A stretch of DNA of 64,000 nt from a virus. The stretch covers positions 1-64,000 of the IMG/VR virus record IMGVR_UViG_3300046318_000374. One strand, 5' to 3'. The notes below the pieces were generated by a model. The model was not told where the DNA came from. It ran no database searches and saw nothing but the letters and a program-made list of their open reading frames with translations. Position numbers and translations under genes: made by a program. This document shows, one piece after another, positions 13,972-23,435 of this stretch (its first letter is position 1; each line of letters begins with the position of its first letter).

Positions 13972-16509
13972 TTATTTTCCTAAACCAGATAAATTTAAAG
14001 CAGAATTTCTTAAAGATTCATATGCAGCTTTATTATTAATTAATGTTTGTTCTGCCAATCGTTTTTCTAATTCTTTTGTTTCTCGTCTACTTAATTTTGC
14101 TGGTTTTTCACTTTTACTCACATTATTATTAACCGTAGTTAGTGTTGGTAAACTAAATGAGTTTGTCTTTAAGTTTGGTGCAAATGGACTAGCAATTGTA
14201 CCATTTGCGTTAAATGGAGATGCGCTAGGTTTTATAGCACTTCCTACATTAAATGGTGGTATTGATAAAGTAGATGGTATTGATGGTGTTTGGAATTTAC
14301 CAGTTATGCCCTGTACTGATTTCATACCATCAAACTTCATAGTAGCTGCTGCAAATTCTTTTGATAATGCAGGACCTGCTATACCTAAACCAGCAACTTG
14401 CGTACCAGTTGTTTTACCTACACCAGTTAAACCAGATAAACCTTTTAAGTATGAATCAGTTTTTGCAACAATTGTAGTATCAACACCTCCCAATATTCCT
14501 TTAGAATCAATATTAGCAGCTGCTACCACACTTCCTGCGGTTGTTGTATTTGTATTACTTCCGGCAATATCAGTACTAGTATCTTTTTTATCTTCTGCTT
14601 GTTTTAAGGCAACTTTTTTATATGGTTTAATCCCATATAAAGTTACCGAAGTACCAATCGTATTTGTAGTTGATTTATTTTCAATAAACTTAACAGTTAT
14701 GGAAACATCTACAACTCTAGGTAATTTATAGTTCTTTAAATCACCATCTCTATTTCCATTTTCATCTAAACCAATTTCCCAAGGTGCATTATCATCAATT
14801 GTATATGATAAACTTTCTACAAATCCAGTTTTACCAACATACATATTACCCAATGTTAATTTAATAATTGGTGCAATTACACCAACTGTTTGATATCCTT
14901 GTGGGTATGCTAATGATGTTAAGAAATCTAATTTATTCCAAGCAGCCATATGTTCTTGCGCATTTAAAGAATAAACTTTAAAATTAAACTGAACACTTCT
15001 TTCAATACCTGTATATGTGTAATAATTAAAAGGAGAACCCATAAATTTATTACTATCCCACGATGGAGATGTTGTTTCAGATAATCCACTTAATGTTGCT
15101 CTAAATTGAACTGTTTTATTTTGAGCTACTGAATAGAACTTTAATGGTATAAAATCATAATCATCTAAATCACCACCTCTTGCATCTTTACCAGATTGAC
15201 CACTATATTCTAATGTATTGTTTATTATATCACCAGTATCAGCTAAATCTCTACCATAACCAAATCCCATTCTACGTGCAACCGCCATCGAAACTCTTTC
15301 TTCATTTTTTAATTTAGAATATTTTTTTGTTTCATCTTTTGTTGGACCGGTAGTTGCATATGCAGGATTCTTTTCATTATACAACATCATTATCTTTGAA
15401 GATAAATCATTTCTTAACTTAATATCATCTGCAGATGCATCAATAGTTTCCGATTTTTTTACCGGCGTTCCATCATCTTTTTGTGGAACTTTATCTAATG
15501 GTGTTCTTGCTAATATTTGTTGCCCTTCTTTTCTACCAGCAGTTAAACTACTTAACATACTACCTCTTACGGAATTAATTTTATCCGTTATTGATGCAAA
15601 TGGTTGATTTGCAGTATTTAATGGTGCAGTTTCTTTCGGTGGTTCTGGTAATCTACTACCAGCTTTTAATTTATCAGTAGAACTTCCACCTTTATCAGCT
15701 GTTTTTTGATTTGAATCTCTTTGAACTAATAATGATGATAAATCGTGTCTAGTTAAAGCATCTGCAGATTTAGCATCTACTGTCTTTGAATAAGGTGCAA
15801 CTCTATCGTATTGAATTTGAGTTGGGGATTTTGCAGCATATACTTTTTGGTCTGGTAATCCACTTCCCAATAATTTCTTTTTTACTTCGTTTTTAAGTAA
15901 ATCTATCCCACCACCAATAATAGCATTTCCAATTTGAGATGGTGTACCGGTTGCATTATTTGCTAAAAATTTACCAACTAAATTACCCGCACTATCTCCT
16001 TTAATTTTAGCCAAAGTAAGCATCGTATCTGATTCTTTACCTGCTAAAAACTCATTATCTTGAACTATTCGGGTTGGAATTAACTCATATGGTAGTTTAA
16101 TACCTATTTTTGATGCTAATTCTAATCCTTTTAATTTTACTTTAGATACTAAATCCCCAATAATACCATTACCACTTCCTACTGCACCAGTACCACCTTT
16201 CATAACATCTTTCATTGTGGTAGTTTGAGTGTTGATACGAATTATATCAGTACCATAGATGATTGGTTCGGAAAGTAATCTTAAAGGTCTTAAACCAGTT
16301 GTTTCTTGTTCAATAAATGTTTCTCCTCTTTGTACGGATAATTTACCTTTTCTTATTTTATTTACCGCAGCAAAGGATGTTGCGTTTAGAGCACCATTTG
16401 ATGATGATATATCAATATCTTTACTATTACGAATATCATATTGTTTTTCACCAGTTTGACCACTAGTTAATTTTTGGTTTTTAAAAAGTTCTAATATCGA
16501 TTTACCCAT
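13972..16509 (-). CDS. Baseplate / tail tube-initiator-like structural protein
   Basis: 845 residues. The N-terminal half is low in recognisable motifs, with long polar stretches. A conserved-looking core lies at about residues 440-610: DYDFIPLKFYSVAQNKTVQFRA, SPFNYYTYTGIERSVQFNFKVYSLNAQEHMAAWNKLDFL, YPQGYQTVGVIAPIIKLTLGNMYVGKTGFVESLSYTIDDNAPWEIG and PRVVDVSITVKFIE. This resembles the tube-initiator/LysM-partner proteins next to gp53 in contractile tails (T4 gp48/gp54 functional class). The C-terminal 230 residues are Ser/Thr/Ala/Pro-rich and end with a Lys/Glu helix. Its ATG overlaps the tape measure stop by one base (TAATG), so the two are translationally coupled. Baseplate role likely; exact T4 equivalent uncertain. 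Confidence 0.55.
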   Translation of the reverse strand: MGKSILELFKNQKLTSGQTGEKQYDIRNSKDIDISSSNGALNATSFAAVNKIRKGKLSVQRGETFIEQETTGLRPLRLLSEPIIYGTDIIRINTQTTTMKDVMKGGTGAVGSGNGIIGDLVSKVKLKGLELASKIGIKLPYELIPTRIVQDNEFLAGKESDTMLTLAKIKGDSAGNLVGKFLANNATGTPSQIGNAIIGGGIDLLKNEVKKKLLGSGLPDQKVYAAKSPTQIQYDRVAPYSKTVDAKSADALTRHDLSSLLVQRDSNQKTADKGGSSTDKLKAGSRLPEPPKETAPLNTANQPFASITDKINSVRGSMLSSLTAGRKEGQQILARTPLDKVPQKDDGTPVKKSETIDASADDIKLRNDLSSKIMMLYNEKNPAYATTGPTKDETKKYSKLKNEERVSMAVARRMGFGYGRDLADTGDIINNTLEYSGQSGKDARGGDLDDYDFIPLKFYSVAQNKTVQFRATLSGLSETTSPSWDSNKFMGSPFNYYTYTGIERSVQFNFKVYSLNAQEHMAAWNKLDFLTSLAYPQGYQTVGVIAPIIKLTLGNMYVGKTGFVESLSYTIDDNAPWEIGLDENGNRDGDLKNYKLPRVVDVSITVKFIENKSTTNTIGTSVTLYGIKPYKKVALKQAEDKKDTSTDIAGSNTNTTTAGSVVAAANIDSKGILGGVDTTIVAKTDSYLKGLSGLTGVGKTTGTQVAGLGIAGPALSKEFAAATMKFDGMKSVQGITGKFQTPSIPSTLSIPPFNVGSAIKPSASPFNANGTIASPFAPNLKTNSFSLPTLTTVNNNVSKSEKPAKLSRRETKELEKRLAEQTLINNKAAYESLRNSALNLSGLGK

Positions 16510-19037
16510 TATTTTTTATGATACGCGTTTGTGCTTGTATTAGCTACTACTCTTGAAACTCCGGCGGTTACTTTCTTACCATCCATATTTACACCAATCT
16601 TACCTGATGCCATATCTTCTCTTAAACCTTTTATTTCGGCAATTAACTCATCCATTTTAGCATCTTCTCCACCACCAATCGCACCACCTACTGCTGCACC
16701 CATTCCACCAAAGAAACTTAATGCTGCTAATGCAGGTAAAGCCATCATACCAGTAACCGCTATGGCTGCTAATGCAACCGATAATGCCATCAATGCACCT
16801 GCTAATCCTAATATTGGTAAGAAATCTATGGCTGCAATAGCCGCTATATTATCAAGTATCATAGGTAACGAACCACTAATTGATGCAAATCCAGCACCAG
16901 TTGTTTGTAAACCAAGTCCCAATATTGTTAATGCACCACCCATTGCAATTAGAGCAACGATACCTGCACCAAATACGGCTGCACCCACTCCAGTCAACAT
17001 TGCTGCACCTAATATACCAATTGCAACACTAAATCCAATTAGAGCAAGACCGGCAGCTGCTACACTACTCCAATCCACACTACCAAACATTTGCATTGCA
17101 TACGCAAATGGTATCAATGCCACACCTAATATTGCAATAGCGAGTGCACCAGTTATCATATCACCAGATATTTTTGATAACACATATGCAATACCAACCA
17201 ATCCCATCAATCCAACTAATCCCTTTGCAACACTTTCCCATTCAACACTTCCAAACTCTTGGAATGCTTTTGCTGCTATATATAATGCTCCTGCTAATAT
17301 TATTAATGCCAATGCTGCTTTAATAAGCGCATTTCCATTTATCTTACTCATTTTATTAGCACTATCAACTGGTGTTTTTTTGTTATCTACAGGTGGTGGA
17401 GTTGCCGAATCACTAACACTAGGAGATTTTCCAAATATACCCTTTACTTTGTTTATAGGCCACATCAATAAATTTTTAAGTGTATTGGCAGTTTTAGTAC
17501 CAATATTACCCATAAAATCATCCATAGCCTTAAAACCAGTACCAAGTTGTCCGGCCGCAATAACCATACCACTTAAACCTTGTAATGATGTTCCTAAATA
17601 TTTGTTTAATCCTGCATTAATACCCTCACCCATCATACTGAACTTTTCGTTCAATTGTCCACCTACCGTATTTGCATTTTCTTGTTGAGTAACCATCTTT
17701 TGTAGTTCCTCAACAGTTGTTCCCATCAATTCTGCCGTTGCTTTCTTTTGGAAATAATCCATTTTATTGAAAGCATCTATACCACCTACGGCACGTAATG
17801 TTTCTTGCGTTGCTCCTACAATATCACCCTGATATGCCAATGCTCTGGCCTTATCTAAATTAATATTTCTACCTAGCATTGCACCCAACTCCAATTCTTT
17901 ACTTATTGATGTTTCAAAATCCAATAAGTTATCGGCAACATTGGTCATAGTTTTCAAACTAACACCCATTTTTGCTGCTGCCCCAGCTGCAGTAATTAAA
18001 TTTTTACCACCATCTTTACCAAACAATGCAAACTCTTCGGTAGAATTTGCCACATCTTGCATTAAATCGGCAGGAACTAAACCATTTTGTTTTGCAAACT
18101 CTTGTGTTGATTTTGTTAAATTTAGAGCCGCTTCGGCACTATTACCATTTAATCTAGCAAATGAACCTAATAATTTAGCACCTTCTACCCCACTAATGCC
18201 CATATTGGTAGATATTAATGATGTTGCTGCTTGCAATTCACCACTAACATTATTTATTCCACCAAAGTTTTTAGCTAACTCCCTTGCATTAGTAACTGCA
18301 TTATCATCAATAAAAGAAAGTGCAGTAGTACCAATTTCACTTATACCACCTAATTCACCTCTAACCTTACCCCATTGAGTAGCAAATGCACCAGCACCTG
18401 CTAATGCGGTTGCTAAAAATCCTTTGAACCCACTAGTTAAAACGCCTAATGTATCTAAAACACCATCTATTGATTTTCTAATAGCTTCATATGCTGCTAC
18501 TTGCCCATCTAATACTTCTTTTTGATTTTTATTTAAGGATGCTAATGAATTTGCTATTGCAAATTGAGTATCTAAATTATCAAGTATATGTTTATCCGTT
18601 TCTTCTATATAACCAAGTGAGCTTCTAAGGTCATTAAATTGGTTTGTAAGAGCAGCTCTAGCAGCAACATCTTCAATAGTAGTTTGTGCAAAACTTCTAT
18701 TTACATCTGCCATTTGTTGCATAATAGATTCTTGTTCGGTAGTAAGAGATGTCCCCTTCACCATTGCATTAATTCTATTTTGCTCTGCCTGACTTAATTT
18801 AGTATATATGCCAGTTAAACTATTATTTGATGCCTCTGCATCTTTTAGTCCATCTAATCGTGATTGATTTACTTTTTTTAATTCTTTTGCTAATTCTTTT
18901 ACTTGATTTTTTTGTTCCTCAATCAAATCGCGTAAATTAGCCTCACCCGCCGCTCTACGACGCTGTAAGGTTTCTATATTTGATTCAGTTTCCTCAATCT
19001 GTCTTAATAAAGAAAGTCTATCCGATTCTCCTGCCAT
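16509..19037 (-). CDS. Tail tape measure protein
   Basis: 842 residues. It begins with a coiled coil (LLRQIEETESNIETLQRRRAAGEANLRDLIEEQKNQVKELAKELKKV, split by the usual heptads). A long helical region follows (residues 80-530), then a run of hydrophobic Gly/Ala-rich segments at about 560-800 (for example ALIKAALALIILAGALYIAAK and GALTILGLGLQTTGAG) with repeated FGSVxWxSVA elements. A short charged tail ends it. Tape measure proteins lie inside the tail tube, set its length, and leave through the host membrane on injection. The position right after the tube and chaperone genes is the standard one. In many phages its length is about 1.5 angstrom per residue of tail, implying a tail near 120 nm. 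Confidence 0.85.
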   Translation of the reverse strand: MAGESDRLSLLRQIEETESNIETLQRRRAAGEANLRDLIEEQKNQVKELAKELKKVNQSRLDGLKDAEASNNSLTGIYTKLSQAEQNRINAMVKGTSLTTEQESIMQQMADVNRSFAQTTIEDVAARAALTNQFNDLRSSLGYIEETDKHILDNLDTQFAIANSLASLNKNQKEVLDGQVAAYEAIRKSIDGVLDTLGVLTSGFKGFLATALAGAGAFATQWGKVRGELGGISEIGTTALSFIDDNAVTNARELAKNFGGINNVSGELQAATSLISTNMGISGVEGAKLLGSFARLNGNSAEAALNLTKSTQEFAKQNGLVPADLMQDVANSTEEFALFGKDGGKNLITAAGAAAKMGVSLKTMTNVADNLLDFETSISKELELGAMLGRNINLDKARALAYQGDIVGATQETLRAVGGIDAFNKMDYFQKKATAELMGTTVEELQKMVTQQENANTVGGQLNEKFSMMGEGINAGLNKYLGTSLQGLSGMVIAAGQLGTGFKAMDDFMGNIGTKTANTLKNLLMWPINKVKGIFGKSPSVSDSATPPPVDNKKTPVDSANKMSKINGNALIKAALALIILAGALYIAAKAFQEFGSVEWESVAKGLVGLMGLVGIAYVLSKISGDMITGALAIAILGVALIPFAYAMQMFGSVDWSSVAAAGLALIGFSVAIGILGAAMLTGVGAAVFGAGIVALIAMGGALTILGLGLQTTGAGFASISGSLPMILDNIAAIAAIDFLPILGLAGALMALSVALAAIAVTGMMALPALAALSFFGGMGAAVGGAIGGGEDAKMDELIAEIKGLREDMASGKIGVNMDGKKVTAGVSRVVANTSTNAYHKK

Positions 19038-19054
19038 ATTTTTTTAATATACTA

Positions 19055-19270
19055 TTATGAATATTTTTTAATAATATTATCTAATCTATTTCTTTCAGCC
19101 TCAATTCGCTCCATTGCATCAATAATATCGGCAGGTAATTTATTGTGTTTTGCCTTTTCCAATGCAGCATTCACAGTATTTGTTTTTAATCCATCAAAAA
19201 ACGCATCAGTAAATTTTCTAACACCGGCAAATAAACCTTCATTAATGGGTTTTTTATTATTATTTGACAT
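19055..19270 (-). CDS. Small protein between tail chaperone and tape measure
   Basis: 71 residues, not recognised. It reads as two helices: NEGLFAGVRKFTDAFFDGLKTN and a Lys/Glu/Arg-rich C-terminal helix IDAMERIEAERNRLDNIIKKYS. It has its own late-type motif 21 bases before the ATG and lies 17 bases upstream of the tape measure, so it is the first gene of the tape measure-baseplate unit. A chaperone or a small tube component would fit; neither can be shown. Confidence 0.7.
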   Translation of the reverse strand: MSNNNKKPINEGLFAGVRKFTDAFFDGLKTNTVNAALEKAKHNKLPADIIDAMERIEAERNRLDNIIKKYS

Positions 19271-19291
19271 AATTTATACGTGTTTATATAG

Positions 19292-19300
19292 TATAAATAT
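19292..19300 (-). promoter_or_regulatory. Candidate late promoter of the tape measure-baseplate unit
   Basis: ATATTTATACTATATAAAC in the gene direction, ending 21 bases before the ATG at 19270. Followed downstream by eight tightly packed minus-strand features to 10652, so it probably drives the whole tail tip block. Confidence 0.65.
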
Positions 19301-19305
19301 TGAAT

Positions 19306-19336
19306 AAAAAAAAAGTGAGGACTATCCCATCCTCAC
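19306..19336 (-). terminator. Rho-independent terminator after the second tail chaperone frame
   Basis: GTGAGGA pairs with TCCTCAC around an 8-base loop and is followed by nine T. The 5' arm is inside the last codons of the 76-codon frame (stop at 19322), so the terminator overlaps coding sequence. Confidence 0.85.
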
Positions 19337-19552
19337 TCTTCCTCCTTTTGATTTACTTTGAGCGGCTTTCATCTCATCCGCCTCTTTCTTTTTAACATCA
19401 ATCAACTTCTTAAAATAGAACCTTCGAAGATGTATTGGCATTGTATAAACCTCTGTCCAATTAAATCCGTTACCGAAATGAACCATTTCCCAAATTTGGT
19501 TATGAAGAATGGTTTTGTAATCAGGCGGTAGGGTAAAAAAAGTTAATCCCAA
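19322..19552 (-). CDS. Downstream tail assembly chaperone frame (possible frameshift product; no ATG)
   Basis: A 76-codon frame overlapping the end of the 262-residue gene by 32 bases in the +1 frame. The only upstream start candidate is TTG at 19552; the first ATG is at codon 23. The sequence is protein-like: LPPDYKTILHNQIWEMVHFGNGFNWTEVYTMPIHLRRFYFKKLIDVKKKEADEM in two parts, then a basic tail. Two overlapping frames just before the tape measure gene is the standard layout of tail assembly chaperones (lambda G/GT type), in which the second frame is reached by ribosomal frameshift. Here a run of seven T in the overlap offers a slip site. TTG initiation is the alternative. Confidence 0.7.
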   Translation of the reverse strand: MGLTFFTLPPDYKTILHNQIWEMVHFGNGFNWTEVYTMPIHLRRFYFKKLIDVKKKEADEMKAAQSKSKGGRVRMG

Positions 19553-20309
19553 ATGGGATATCTAGTGCCTCCACTTCACCTGTTATATCTGATACAAAAT
19601 CGAATTTAAGGTCTAAATCTGGGCTAATCTCCTTCACATACTTTCTAAATGCTTTTGTATCTAATGCTAAAAACCCATTTTGAATCCATTTGTTGATAAA
19701 TCCTCTATCAGTATTACCATCAACCGATAAAATCATATATCTAAAACGTGTTGTTACATCAGATGTATTACCATTTCCCTTACTTAACCTTTCTAATGCC
19801 TGATTATCTTTGTTAATATCTTGCTCATCTCCGTGAGTCAATAATTTGAATTCAATTACTTTTTTAGATTGTGGTAATGTAAATTTGTAAACATTTTGAG
19901 GATTTAATAATGATTCATCAATATCTTTTGTTTGTACTTTCGATAAATCAATTGTTACTTCTTGCTTTTCTAATGTAAATGGGTCAGTAATTTCTACTGT
20001 ATAATCTGCCCCATAACCTAAAATACGGGTTGCCAATAAGATTGCATTCTTATCACCAATAAAAATATCATTTATGTTTACACCCGGTTCAACAACAACT
20101 GATTCAAATAACTTATCCAACACAACACCTTTTTTAATAAGATTTTGTGATGCCAAAATATCTTCCTCTCTTGCCGTCATATATTTAATTTCAACCGTCC
20201 CTTTACTCAATGGATTATCTTTTGAATATATCAATCCTTTTGATGGTAATTCAATAATTTCGGTTGGAAATTCAAATTTACTTGTAGTTGCATTTGCACT
20301 TTCTGCCAT
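19521..20309 (-). CDS. Tail assembly chaperone / baseplate hub assembly protein, T4 gp26-like
   Basis: 262 residues. The N-terminus has FEFPTEIIELPSKGLIYSKDNPLSKGTVEIKYMTAREEDILASQNLIKKGVVLDKLF, a pattern of T4-like gp26/gp51-type tail proteins. The middle has IFIGDKNAILLATRILGYGADYTVEITDPFT, a beta-sheet domain often seen in these proteins. The C-terminus (FINKWIQNGFLALDTKAFRKYVKEISPDLDLKF) is helical. It lies directly upstream of the tape measure block and overlaps the 76-codon frame, the position of tape measure chaperones, which keep the long tape measure soluble before tube assembly. Whether it is a hub structural protein or a chaperone is unsettled. It has a late-type motif 27 bases upstream. 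Confidence 0.68.
   Translation of the reverse strand: MAESANATTSKFEFPTEIIELPSKGLIYSKDNPLSKGTVEIKYMTAREEDILASQNLIKKGVVLDKLFESVVVEPGVNINDIFIGDKNAILLATRILGYGADYTVEITDPFTLEKQEVTIDLSKVQTKDIDESLLNPQNVYKFTLPQSKKVIEFKLLTHGDEQDINKDNQALERLSKGNGNTSDVTTRFRYMILSVDGNTDRGFINKWIQNGFLALDTKAFRKYVKEISPDLDLKFDFVSDITGEVEALDIPFGINFFYPTA
19535..19541 (-). promoter_or_regulatory. Candidate +1 (or -2) ribosomal frameshift site
   Basis: In the gene direction the 262-residue frame reads AAC TTT TTT TAC. A Phe-tRNA on the second TTT can move one base forward onto another TTT and then read ACC in the 76-codon frame. The result would be a fusion of about 328 residues (258 plus 70). A -2 slip gives the same frame. Confidence 0.45.
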
Positions 20310-20334
20310 AACTTTAATAATTTAGTTTTATATA

Positions 20335-20343
20335 TATAAATAC
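20335..20343 (-). promoter_or_regulatory. Candidate late promoter of the chaperone gene
   Basis: GTATTTATATATATAAAAC in the gene direction (first base differs from the core), about 27 bases before the ATG at 20309. Confidence 0.5.
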
Positions 20344-20365
20344 ATCAAAATAAAAAAATTGACAC

Positions 20366-20397
20366 AAAAAAAGGGATAACCAATTGGAAATCCCTTT
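20366..20397 (-). terminator. Rho-independent terminator after the tail tube gene
   Basis: AAAGGGAT pairs with ATCCCTTT, with an inner CCAATTGG palindrome as the loop, followed by seven T. It begins about 18 bases after the tube gene stop. Confidence 0.85.
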
Positions 20398-20415
20398 TCT
20401 TTTTATTATATTTGA

Positions 20416-20904
20416 TTAGAATTCTAATACAGCATAATCATATGTTAATGTTACAGTAACTTGAGCTGGGTCATTAGAAGAAAAATCTAAATCTCCAAAG
20501 TTTGCCGAAGTGATGAATGCACCTTTCAATTTCCATTGTTCGATTTTATCACCAACCGGTCCTAACATATAGATATCTACATCTTTTTTGTACATATCAG
20601 CATATCCTTTTCTACCAGTGATTGATTCGTGTGATAAACGAACCCATTCCATAACTGCTTGTGCAGCTGAAGGTACGATTGGGTCATAAAGAGTAATCTC
20701 TAAATCTTGCCACTCACCTTTTCCTTGCAATTGTCTTTTGATGTTGATATGGTCTAATGTTACCTTCTCAAATTGAATTGTAGGTCTATTTGCTGCCTTT
20801 ATTGTGTATGATTCGATTCCATCAATTACCATGATGAAACGATTTTTCATTTTAGGTTCGAAGTTCGTATAGAACATCTTATCAAACTCTAGTATCTCTG
20901 CCAT
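20416..20904 (-). CDS. 19: Tail tube protein, gp19-like
   Basis: 162 residues, the size of T4 gp19 (163). It has the tube-protein pattern: MFYTNFEPKMKNRFIMVIDGIESYTIKAANRP, VTLDHINIKRQLQGKGEWQDLEITLYDP, VMEWVRLSHE near the middle, and QWKLKGAFITSANFGDLDF with VTVTLTYDYAVLEF at the end. Hexamer rings of this protein stack to form the inner tube through which DNA passes. It lies directly after the sheath gene (53-base gap) and is followed by a strong terminator, as expected for a highly expressed structural gene. Confidence 0.9.
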   Translation of the reverse strand: MAEILEFDKMFYTNFEPKMKNRFIMVIDGIESYTIKAANRPTIQFEKVTLDHINIKRQLQGKGEWQDLEITLYDPIVPSAAQAVMEWVRLSHESITGRKGYADMYKKDVDIYMLGPVGDKIEQWKLKGAFITSANFGDLDFSSNDPAQVTVTLTYDYAVLEF

Positions 20905-20927
20905 TTTTTAATTTCTATTTTGTTATT

Positions 20928-20936
20928 AATAAATAT
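20928..20936 (-). promoter_or_regulatory. Candidate late promoter (variant) of the tail tube gene
   Basis: ATATTTATT in the gene direction, about 23 bases before the ATG at 20904. No terminator separates sheath and tube, so the tube may be transcribed from both this site and the sheath promoter. Confidence 0.45.
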
Positions 20937-20957
20937 TAGTTTTTCGTTTTTTCCTAA

Positions 20958-23294
20958 TTATGCATTAAATGATGCACCTGTTGGTAAAATGTTGAAGTCA
21001 ATTATGATGAATTCAGCAGTTTTAGCAGGTTGTAAGAAAATCTGTCCAGCCAATATGTTTCTGTCAATTACATCCGGTGTGTTGTTAGATTCATCCATCA
21101 CCACTTTGAATGCATAAAGACCTTGTCTTTGTTGGATAGCTTCTAAATAAGGATTAACCGTATTTAAGAATCTATTTCTTGTTGTTGAAGTATTTTGTTC
21201 AAACAATAAGTAACGTGAAGTAGATGCGATAAATTTCTTAACCGTAATCAATAATCTTCTTACGTTGATTCTATCCAATGCAGATGCTTTATCTTGTAAA
21301 GTTTTTTGTCCAAATGCTACGATACCCTGACCAGGGAAAGCTGCGATTGGGTTTACTTTGTTCTCATATAAAGTATCTCTTTCAGAGTGAGTTAATCTAT
21401 TTAATACACTAACCGCGCCAGTAATTCCACCTCTATTCAAACCTGCTGGTGCGAACCATTCTGCTGCTAATCTATCATTAGCTGCAAATACTGCTGGTAA
21501 TAATACCGATGGTGGTACTGAAGTTAATTTGTTTGTGTTGTTATCAACCGTCTTAACCCAAGGGTAGTAAGTTGCTACATAGTTTGAATCTACCGAGTTA
21601 GATTTTTCAGTTGCAGTTGTAATATCTGCATCTACATCAGTAAAGTCTGCAATATAGAAACAATCTTGTCTATTCTCAACCATATCGATTACCTTTTGAA
21701 CAACCGATGGGTGTGATTGGTAAGTGATACCCGGTGCAACAACCATATTGATATCCCACTCATCTGGATTAGATACAGCGTTGATACCTCTAGTGTATGC
21801 TAAACTACCACCTGCTCCTGCCGATGAACAATCAAATCCTTGTGTGTTAGCAGCTGTAATATCAGCTCCTTTTTTGTTTTCAATTGTTGGGTTGTTACCA
21901 TCAAATCCACCTTGGAAAGCCAAAATGAATTGTCTCTTAACCATATCATCCGATTTAGAACCAGTCATTTGTAATGTTAATTGAGCATCAAAGCCAAAAT
22001 CAACGTTAGCACCAGTTTGTGGATTATTAGTTAATGGTTTTAAGTATTGTTTGTTATCGGTTTTGATACCAGATGTTTCAAAATCAAATCCAGCGTAATA
22101 AATTGGAGATGATGCTGAGTTAGTCATTGAACCAGTTTGGTAAACTACCGCTGGAACTTTAGTTGCATCTGCATCTGCAGTTCTAATTGGGTTTACATAT
22201 GCTCCGTGTCCAAATGGTGCAGCAGAAATAGGGAATGAACCTTGCTCTGTTACTGCTACTCTAATATATTTTGATTTGTTTGAGTAATCACCATTTTCAG
22301 TAATTTTTCCGTTATCATCGATAGTAATGTATCTGTCACCAATTCTTCTAGCAATATAGTTTGTAGAAGATGGGTCTAAATTCACATTGTTAAATGTTTC
22401 GTAAACTACTTTTCTCTTATCAGTATCACTATAAGAACGAACAGTTATTGTAAATGTTGCGTAATCAGTTGCTCCATCTTCACCGGCTGCTTTAACATTA
22501 GAAATACCAATCTTAAATTTAGTATTGTACATATTTCCATGTCCTAATGTGTGGAACTTAAATAAATCATATCTTTGTCCACTAATCAATTGTGATTTAA
22601 CAAATGGAGTAGAAGCTGCTTGGTATGCAGGGTCAATAGTTGTTCCAGTGTAATCTTGCGTTGGAAGAACTTTTGAATAAATTGAACCAGTTGTGTTTAA
22701 TGAGAATAATGATGCACTATTTTCAAAGTAAACATAAGTATAAACCGGCTTACCAGATGCACCAACGATTACTGATTCTCCGTAGATATCAGAAAGGTCA
22801 TTTGCGTCTGAAGGAACGATTGAAGCAGATGTTGCAGCTAAAATATTGTTTGCGCCAGAACCAGAGATACTGATTTGGAATCTACCTACACTAGATGGGT
22901 TACTATCAATTGAACCTGAAATTTGAACATCTTCCGCACCTGTGTTAGTTGCATATAATACACCAATTAGTTTATCATCTGCACCACTACCACTAGCAAA
23001 GATACCCAAAGGACCAATTTGCTCATATCCAGTAATACCCGCTACTCTTACGATAGTTGCTTGCCCAGCTTCTCTCAAATAATTTTGTACTGCGTATTCA
23101 GTATAATATGTTCCATCAGGAGTACCGAAGATATCTTCAAACTCTGATTGCGTTCTAACAATAGTTGGAACGAACGCCGGCCCTTGCTTAAAAGGACCTA
23201 TAAATGCTGCGCCGATTTCACCGATTCCTTGCGATAAGAAGGATAAATCGTTTTCTCTTGTGAATACACCGGGTGATACAATTCTTTCTGCCAT
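20958..23294 (-). CDS. 18: Tail sheath protein, gp18-like
   Basis: 778 residues, longer than T4 gp18 (659). The N-terminus MAERIVSPGVFTRENDLSFLSQGIGEIGAAFIGPFKQGPAF is the sheath signature (SPGVYxxE...GPxxxGP). The C-terminal domain also fits: FPGQGIVAFGQKTLQDKASALDRINVRRLLITVKKFI, then QNTSTTRNRFLNTVNPYLEAIQQRQGLYAFKVVMD. That region interlocks neighbouring sheath subunits and is strongly conserved in contractile tails. The central 350 residues are the variable surface domain, here enlarged with Ser/Gly/Asn-rich beta sequence and several SGS elements like those of the fibre genes. The upstream leader is unusually long for this window, about 57 bases from the late motif to the ATG. Confidence 0.95.
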   Translation of the reverse strand: MAERIVSPGVFTRENDLSFLSQGIGEIGAAFIGPFKQGPAFVPTIVRTQSEFEDIFGTPDGTYYTEYAVQNYLREAGQATIVRVAGITGYEQIGPLGIFASGSGADDKLIGVLYATNTGAEDVQISGSIDSNPSSVGRFQISISGSGANNILAATSASIVPSDANDLSDIYGESVIVGASGKPVYTYVYFENSASLFSLNTTGSIYSKVLPTQDYTGTTIDPAYQAASTPFVKSQLISGQRYDLFKFHTLGHGNMYNTKFKIGISNVKAAGEDGATDYATFTITVRSYSDTDKRKVVYETFNNVNLDPSSTNYIARRIGDRYITIDDNGKITENGDYSNKSKYIRVAVTEQGSFPISAAPFGHGAYVNPIRTADADATKVPAVVYQTGSMTNSASSPIYYAGFDFETSGIKTDNKQYLKPLTNNPQTGANVDFGFDAQLTLQMTGSKSDDMVKRQFILAFQGGFDGNNPTIENKKGADITAANTQGFDCSSAGAGGSLAYTRGINAVSNPDEWDINMVVAPGITYQSHPSVVQKVIDMVENRQDCFYIADFTDVDADITTATEKSNSVDSNYVATYYPWVKTVDNNTNKLTSVPPSVLLPAVFAANDRLAAEWFAPAGLNRGGITGAVSVLNRLTHSERDTLYENKVNPIAAFPGQGIVAFGQKTLQDKASALDRINVRRLLITVKKFIASTSRYLLFEQNTSTTRNRFLNTVNPYLEAIQQRQGLYAFKVVMDESNNTPDVIDRNILAGQIFLQPAKTAEFIIIDFNILPTGASFNA

Positions 23295-23350
23295 TTTTTT
23301 ATCTCTAAAATTCTATTTTGTGTGTGTAAAAAGGTTTTCCAATTTACACA

Positions 23351-23359
23351 TATAAATAT
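23351..23359 (-). promoter_or_regulatory. Candidate late promoter of the sheath gene
   Basis: TATATTTATATGTGTAAATTGG in two parts (core at these coordinates) in the gene direction. It lies 57 bases before the ATG at 23294, giving a longer leader than for other genes. Confidence 0.5.
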
Positions 23360-23435
23360 AAACAAAATGTCCAAAACACAATTTTTATATTAAAATTATG
23401 AATTGGACACTTAATGATTGTTTTAAGAAACCCTT

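Noticed and set aside
16531-17688. A 385-codon plus-strand open frame rich in Ala/Pro/Ile/Asn
   Set aside because: Antisense to the hydrophobic part of the tape measure gene, where Ala/Gly/Ile codons keep the reverse frame open; composition is not protein-like.
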